25,874 bases of DNA from Christensenella sp. UBA6880 (GTDB lineage: Bacteria; Bacillota; Clostridia; Christensenellales; CAG-917), in assembly GCA_002449145.1 (NCBI GenBank), contig DKCG01000021.1, positions 1-25,874 on the forward strand, given 5' to 3'. Under the pieces are notes generated by a model that saw only the letters and a program-made list of their open reading frames with translations, made no database searches and had not been told where the DNA came from. How positions within the stretch are numbered: position 1 is the first letter of the stretch; every line of letters starts with the position of its first letter. Positions 22,090 to 25,874 of the stretch are shown in pieces. The translations under genes and the position numbers were made by a program.

Positions 22090-22117
22090 ATTATACCACA
22101 TAGTTTGAAAGTCGCAA
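22090..22117 (-). promoter_or_regulatory. Promoter of the M16 peptidase, leaderless
   Basis: Minus-strand -35 TTGCGA (22112-22117) and a perfect -10 TATAAT (22090-22095) with 16-base spacing. The -10 ends 6 bases before the ATG at 22083, so transcription should start on or next to the start codon. No ribosome site is present. Confidence 0.6.
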
Positions 22118-22131
22118 TCATATTTTATGGT

Positions 22132-22857
22132 ATGAGTGAAACGAGGTTCCGCAATTTTTGCGCAAATTTTGTCATAGTGTCGGTGCTTTTGCTTGTTTTC
22201 GGCGTATCGTTCGTCGCGGCGTACCCCATAGAAGCCAAAGCCGAGCAAGTCAACAACGCCGTTTACAGCGGAAACGCAAGCACGCAAAGCGTCGCTTTGA
22301 CCTTCAACGTGTACGAGCGCACGGACAACGTATTGAAAATTGCCGAAATACTCGACGAATACGGCTACAAATCCACCTTTTTCGTGGGCGGGTTATGGGC
22401 GGCAAAAAACGGCGACTCGCTCTTGAAACTCTGCTCGGACGGCCACGAAATAGGCAATCACGGCTATTCTCACCAAGACCACGCAAAACTAAACAAACAG
22501 CGAAATATCGAGGAAATCAGAATCACCGAAAAGACGATAGATTCTTCACTGAACGCCCTGCCCGACTATAAAAATTCCAAACTTTTCGCACCGCCGAGCG
22601 GCAGTATGGGCAATGCTATGTTTGACGCTTGCAAAGAACTCGGCTATACGGTGATAATGTGGACTCACGATACTATTGACTGGCGCGACAAAAACGCCGA
22701 TTTAATCTTCGAGCGCGCAACGAAAAGTCTAAAAGCGGGCGACATAGTTTTGATGCACCCGACCGACTGCACCGTCGCCGCCCTACCTAAAATTTTGGAA
22801 TATATAAAATCTCAAAACCTCAAAGCCGACGTAGTGAGCAACGTGATTGAAAAGTAA
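22132..22857 (+). CDS. Polysaccharide deacetylase-like sporulation protein (YlxY family)
   Basis: A 241-residue secreted or membrane-anchored protein. A hydrophobic segment (about 13-30) ending FVAAYP acts as signal peptide or anchor, and a NodB-type domain spans about 53-235. The metal histidines are present in GNHGYSHQDH (H110, H114), but the usual TFDDGP motif is replaced by TFNVYERTDN (57-66), so the catalytic Asp pair is missing; the RPPYG motif is likewise APPSGS. This matches the YlxY branch, found beside pnp and the M16 gene in Bacillus and of unproven activity. It is on the opposite strand from its neighbours, unlike Bacillus. The in-frame sequence upstream of ATG 22132 is antisense to the M16 gene. 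No ribosome site is seen. Confidence 0.88.
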   Translation: MSETRFRNFCANFVIVSVLLLVFGVSFVAAYPIEAKAEQVNNAVYSGNASTQSVALTFNVYERTDNVLKIAEILDEYGYKSTFFVGGLWAAKNGDSLLKLCSDGHEIGNHGYSHQDHAKLNKQRNIEEIRITEKTIDSSLNALPDYKNSKLFAPPSGSMGNAMFDACKELGYTVIMWTHDTIDWRDKNADLIFERATKSLKAGDIVLMHPTDCTVAALPKILEYIKSQNLKADVVSNVIEK

Positions 22858-22967
22858 TGCGCAAGAATTGCTTTTCACGTGATATTGTTTGATTATGAAA
22901 AAGTGATATTGCGCCGTAGGCGCAGTTATGGAATATTTGATTATTGGATGTTGAAAAGTCCTAATTA
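22858..22967. other. Convergent non-coding region with a tri-loop hairpin
   Basis: Downstream of the deacetylase lies GTGATATT occurring twice (about 22879, partly, and 22903) and a hairpin TGCGCC-GTA-GGCGCA (22910-22924), the same 6-bp stem, 3-base loop design as the array between the tRNAs. No gene is seen and no standard terminator for the plus-strand gene is obvious. Confidence 0.55.
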
Positions 22968-23116
22968 GGAAGTTCTTTTCTAAAGTCGCCAATTAAATGC
23001 ATAACGCGAAAACAGCCCCTTGAACCAAAACCCAACGTACTTGAGCGTACGTGATTTTGGAACAAGGGGCTGTTGACAAAGTTAGGCGTTAATTGGCGGC
23101 TTTAGAAAGAACTTCC
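22968..23116 (-). repeat. Palindromic element B at the end of pnp
   Basis: The right arm (23089-23116) is the last codons and stop of pnp. The left arm (22968-22996) is its inverted copy with one inserted T and one T/C change. Inside are the unpaired words GCGAA (23006-23010) and GACAAA (23075-23080), a 12-bp stem (23011-23022 / 23063-23074), a second short stem (CCAAAA/TTTTGG), and a tip of CCCA-ACGTAC, loop TTGAGC, GTACGT-GA (23031-23054). The plan is the same as element A, with different stem sequences. Confidence 0.85.
23007..23074 (-). terminator. pnp terminator formed by the inner hairpin
   Basis: On the minus strand CAGCCCCTTG...CAAGGGGCTG is followed by TTTTCGCG. The T-run is short (4), but the stem is strong and lies just after the pnp stop. 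On the plus strand the stem is followed by TTGACAAAG, so it is directional. Confidence 0.6.
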
Positions 23117-25209
23117 TTAAGGCGCAAGTCCACTCTATGCTTCTCATCAATCTTAATAACCTTGACAAGTACGATGTCGCCGACGTTGACTACGTCCGTG
23201 ACCTTTTCGACGCGTTGGTCGGAAAGTTTGGAAATGTGAATCATACCGTCTTTGCCGGGTGCAAAGTTGACGGACGCACCGAATTGACCTTTGTCGTTTT
23301 CCATAATCTTGGTGACTTTGCCTTCGTACACGTCGCCCACTTCCACGTCGCGAACGATGTTCTCGATGATGGTGCGCGCTTTGCGGATTGCGGCGTCGTC
23401 GCTGGAAGCGATAAAGATTGTGCCTTCGTCGTTGATGTCGATCTTCACGCCGGTGTCTTCGATGATCTTGTTTATGGTCTTTCCGCCCGTACCGATTACG
23501 TCGCGTATCTTATCGGGATCGATCGAGAAGGAAACGATCTTGGGTGCGAACTTGCTGAGTTCCGCTCTCGGTGCGGGAAGCGTTGCGAGCATCTTGCCGA
23601 GGATTTCGAGTCTGCCGAGTCTTGCTTGTTCGAGAGCGCGAGTGAGAATTTGCTTGTCGATGCCCTTGATCTTAATATCCATTTGAATTGCGGTGATACC
23701 TTCGGTCGTACCTGCGACTTTGAAGTCCATATCGCCGAGGAAGTCTTCAAGACCTTGAATGTCGGTGAGCACTGCGACTTGGTTGCTTTCCTCATTCTTG
23801 ATAAGACCCATAGCGATACCTGCGACGGGCGCTTTGATGGGAACGCCTGCGTCCATAAGAGCGAGCGTGCTGCCGCAAACGGACGCTTGAGAAGTCGAAC
23901 CGTTGGAACTCAAAATATCGGATACCGTGCGGATTGCGTACGGGAATTCTTCTTCGGACGGAAGGACGGGTTCGAGAGCGCGTTCTGCGAGTGCGCCGTG
24001 ACCGATTTCGCGACGACCGGGGCTCTTGAGAGCCTTTGCTTCGCCTGTGGAATAGCCGGGCATATTGTATTGGTGCATATATCTCTTGTAGTAGTCGTCG
24101 TCAAGACCTTCGAGTTTTTGCGCTTCGCTTATAGTGCCGAGAGTGCAAGTCGTGAGTGCTTGGGTCTGACCTCTTGTGAACACTGCGCTGCCGTGAACGC
24201 GCGGAAGCATACCTACTTCGCACCAAATAGGACGAATTTCGGTGAGCATTCTGCCGTCGGGACGTACGCCTTCTTCGAGAATCTTTGCACGGACTTTTTC
24301 TTTCTTGAGATAGTAGAGGCTGTCGAGGATGAATTTGGTCTTCTTGGGATCGTCTTCAAAGTCAAACGCAAAGTGAGTCAAAACGTCGACGTTGAGCGCG
24401 TCCTCTCTTTCTTCTCTTTCATAGCGGTCGAACGCTTCGAGAACATAATCCATCTTCTTGTCCGCATATGCTCTGACTGCATCGTTTATGGCGTCGGGGA
24501 TATGTTCGAGTTCGATGTCGAGTTTGGGTTTGCCTACTTCTTTTTGGATTTCTTCGATGAAAGCAACGATTTTTTTGATTTCTTCGTGACCGAACAAGAT
24601 TGCGCCGAGCATTTCTTTTTCGGTGATGACGTCTGCGCCCGCTTCAACCATCATAATTGCGTCTTTGGTGCCGCTGAGGTTGAGAGTAAGACGAGATTTT
24701 GCACGTTGTGCGCTGTCGGGGTTGATGACGTACTCGCCGTCCACCATACCGACTACGACCGAACCCGTAGGACCTGCCCACGGAATGTCGCTTATCGAAA
24801 GAGCAACGGACGAACCGATCATACCGAAAACTTCGGGCGGGATGTTGGTGTCAACCGAAAGAACGGTTGCGATAACCGTAACGTCGTTGTAAAGTCCCTT
24901 TGGAAAAAGCGGACGAATAGGTCTGTCGATAAGACGCGAAGTAAGAATAGCCTTGTCGCTTGCTCTGCCCTCTCTCTTTTTGAATCCGCCGGGGATTTTG
25001 CCGATTGCGTACATTTTCTCTTCGTAGTCAACGCTCAAAGGGAAAAAGTCCATGCCCTCGCGAGGTGCTTTGCTCATCGTTGCGTTGACCATAACGACAG
25101 TGTCGCCGCAACGCACTATGCAAGAGCCGTTGGATTGAGAGCAATACGCGCCTGTTTCGACGGTCATTTCTCTGCCGCCTACCGTTGTCTTGAAAATTCT
25201 TTTTTCCAT
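23089..25209 (-). CDS. pnp: Polyribonucleotide nucleotidyltransferase (PNPase)
   Basis: A 706-residue phosphorolytic 3'-5' exoribonuclease, trimeric in the cytosol, acting in mRNA turnover. It has two RNase PH-like domains (about 1-220 and 310-540; the active-site block FLGDMDFKVAGT is in the second), a KH domain (IGTGGKTINKIIEDTGVKIDI) and an S1 domain (GDVYEGKVTKIMENDKGQFGASVNFAPGKDGMIHISKL). GAAGGAG precedes the ATG. It follows rpsO, the near-universal arrangement. The leader between the rpsO terminator and pnp has two hairpins, one close to the ribosome site. The last codons form one arm of the downstream palindrome. Confidence 0.98.
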   Translation of the reverse strand: MEKRIFKTTVGGREMTVETGAYCSQSNGSCIVRCGDTVVMVNATMSKAPREGMDFFPLSVDYEEKMYAIGKIPGGFKKREGRASDKAILTSRLIDRPIRPLFPKGLYNDVTVIATVLSVDTNIPPEVFGMIGSSVALSISDIPWAGPTGSVVVGMVDGEYVINPDSAQRAKSRLTLNLSGTKDAIMMVEAGADVITEKEMLGAILFGHEEIKKIVAFIEEIQKEVGKPKLDIELEHIPDAINDAVRAYADKKMDYVLEAFDRYEREEREDALNVDVLTHFAFDFEDDPKKTKFILDSLYYLKKEKVRAKILEEGVRPDGRMLTEIRPIWCEVGMLPRVHGSAVFTRGQTQALTTCTLGTISEAQKLEGLDDDYYKRYMHQYNMPGYSTGEAKALKSPGRREIGHGALAERALEPVLPSEEEFPYAIRTVSDILSSNGSTSQASVCGSTLALMDAGVPIKAPVAGIAMGLIKNEESNQVAVLTDIQGLEDFLGDMDFKVAGTTEGITAIQMDIKIKGIDKQILTRALEQARLGRLEILGKMLATLPAPRAELSKFAPKIVSFSIDPDKIRDVIGTGGKTINKIIEDTGVKIDINDEGTIFIASSDDAAIRKARTIIENIVRDVEVGDVYEGKVTKIMENDKGQFGASVNFAPGKDGMIHISKLSDQRVEKVTDVVNVGDIVLVKVIKIDEKHRVDLRLKEVLSKAAN

Positions 25210-25224
25210 AAAATTTCTCCTTCT

Positions 25225-25261
25225 GGGAATTCCGTCATTCCCGTATTATCCGCAAAAGCGG
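25225..25261 (-). promoter_or_regulatory. Hairpins in the pnp leader
   Basis: On the minus strand CCGC-TTTT-GCGG (25250-25261) is followed by GGGAAT...ATTCCC (25225-25242), ending just before the GAAGGAG ribosome site. In enterobacteria the pnp leader stem is cut by RNase III and read by PNPase for autocontrol; a similar role here is only inferred. Confidence 0.4.
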
Positions 25262-25307
25262 TTTATTTTTATTTTTTCGCACAAGACGTCGCTTATGCGC
25301 TTTTTCC

Positions 25308-25339
25308 AAAAAAAACGGGTGCGGTAAATCCAACACCCG
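25308..25339 (-). terminator. Intrinsic terminator of rpsO
   Basis: CGGGTG (complement of 25334-25339) pairs with CACCCG (complement of 25316-25321) on the minus strand, followed by eight T residues. It starts 9 bases after the rpsO stop and may allow partial readthrough into pnp, since I found no strong pnp promoter. Confidence 0.85.
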
Positions 25340-25348
25340 AAATTTTCT

Positions 25349-25612
25349 TTACTTTCTCAAACCAAGAGCAGATACGATTGCACGGTATCTCTCGATGTCC
25401 ATCTCTTTGAGGTAGTTGAGAAGACTTCTTCTGTGACCGACCATCATAAGAAGACCGCGACGGCTGTGGTGATCCTTCGGGTGATTTTTAAGGTGTTCGG
25501 TGAGTTCTGCGATACGAGCGGTCAAAAGAGCGATTTGAACTTCGGGTGAACCGGTGTCGCCTTCTTTGCGAGCGTACTTTGCGATGATTTCTTGTTTCGT
25601 TGTTTTATCCAT
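25349..25612 (-). CDS. rpsO: 30S ribosomal protein S15
   Basis: An 87-residue helical ribosomal protein binding the central domain of 16S rRNA early in 30S assembly. The blocks DTGSPEVQIALLTARI, LTEHLKNHPKDHHSRRGLL and VGHRRSLLNYL are diagnostic. The ATG at 25612 has an AAGGAGG ribosome site. A promoter lies about 90 bases upstream, leaving a leader with potential stems that could bind S15 for autogenous control. Length is normal (89 in most species). Confidence 0.98.
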   Translation of the reverse strand: MDKTTKQEIIAKYARKEGDTGSPEVQIALLTARIAELTEHLKNHPKDHHSRRGLLMMVGHRRSLLNYLKEMDIERYRAIVSALGLRK

Positions 25613-25702
25613 TGTTTTTGCCTCCTTCGTTGGATAAGTGATACGCTTTCAACCAAGTAACGACTCGGAGTATTGTCGCAACCTCGTCAAAAGTACGAAT
25701 TG

Positions 25703-25731
25703 ATATTAACACATCGAAAATATAAAGTAAA
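25703..25731 (-). promoter_or_regulatory. Candidate promoter of rpsO
   Basis: Minus-strand -35 TTTACT (25726-25731) and -10 TAATAT (25703-25708), 17 bases apart, in an A/T-rich stretch upstream of rpsO. Another hexamer pair is possible slightly upstream. The remaining sequence to the window end (25740-25874) shows no gene I recognise; a CCGC-AAG-GCGG hairpin lies at the very edge. Confidence 0.5.
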
Positions 25732-25874
25732 ACGATTTTACCCTATTTTGCGAAAAATTAAATATTATTTAATGGTTTTATAAAAACTTAAGTTCTGAGC
25801 GTACACTCTTTCAAGGCGCACTTATTAACGGAATGTGTCTATTAGAAGATGGAACACGAGCCGCAAGGCGGCGA

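Noticed and set aside
25740..25874. A gene or RNA upstream of rpsO, including a short plus-strand frame from 25832
   Set aside because: The minus-strand frames stop quickly. The plus-strand frame is only 14 codons before the window ends and has no clear ribosome site, so it cannot be judged.

Overview
The window looks like chromosomal core DNA from an endospore-forming Firmicute of the class Clostridia, probably an uncultivated gut-type lineage. The evidence is a complete spoIIIA operon (AA to AH), a YlxY-type sporulation deacetylase, and gene order resembling Bacillus/Clostridium: asp23-nusB-xseA-xseB-ispA after spoIIIA, rimO-pgsA-cinA-recA-rny, and rpsO-pnp beside ylxY and an M16 peptidase. 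The genus-level assignment is inference. Almost every gene is on the minus strand; the YlxY-like deacetylase is the one clear plus-strand gene.

Layout, left to right (transcription mostly runs right to left). 1-186: a tRNA-Leu 5'-end fragment and a second copy cut by the window edge. 187-1285: a SAM methyltransferase and a four-helix-bundle protein. 1481-1908: a tRNA-Gly/tRNA-Cys unit with its own promoter and terminator, separated by a stretch of small hairpins and tRNA-derived fragments. 1940-5082: ispA, xseB, xseA, nusB and asp23 (isoprenoid synthesis, exonuclease VII, antitermination, envelope-stress-type protein). 5175-10091: spoIIIA, the mother-cell half of the channel that feeds the forespore; a 300-base gap between AF and AG holds a GC-alternating inverted repeat and a SigE-like promoter. 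10092-10495: non-coding, with tandem repeats and a large palindrome. 10496-14886: efp, rny, recA and a shortened cinA. 14946-20613: pgsA, rimO and ftsK, with 4-base start/stop overlaps joining ftsK to rimO and rimO to pgsA. 20815-22857: divergent M16 peptidase and YlxY-like deacetylase. 22858-25874: a second large palindrome, pnp and rpsO.

The most interesting signal is a pair of related palindromic elements directly downstream of efp (10383-10509) and pnp (22968-23116). Both share the same unpaired core words (GCGAA on one side, GACAAAG on the other, and a CCCA-ACGTAC...GTACGT-GA tip). The stems between these words differ in sequence but stay paired. The outermost arms are inverted copies of the 3' end of the adjacent gene, including its stop codon. 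In the gene's direction the inner hairpin ends in a T-run, so it should act as an intrinsic terminator. tRNA-Gly and tRNA-Leu ends are also copied nearby at 1625-1642 and 87-118. I do not know a described family with these properties; a fold-back or template-switch copying process is my inference.
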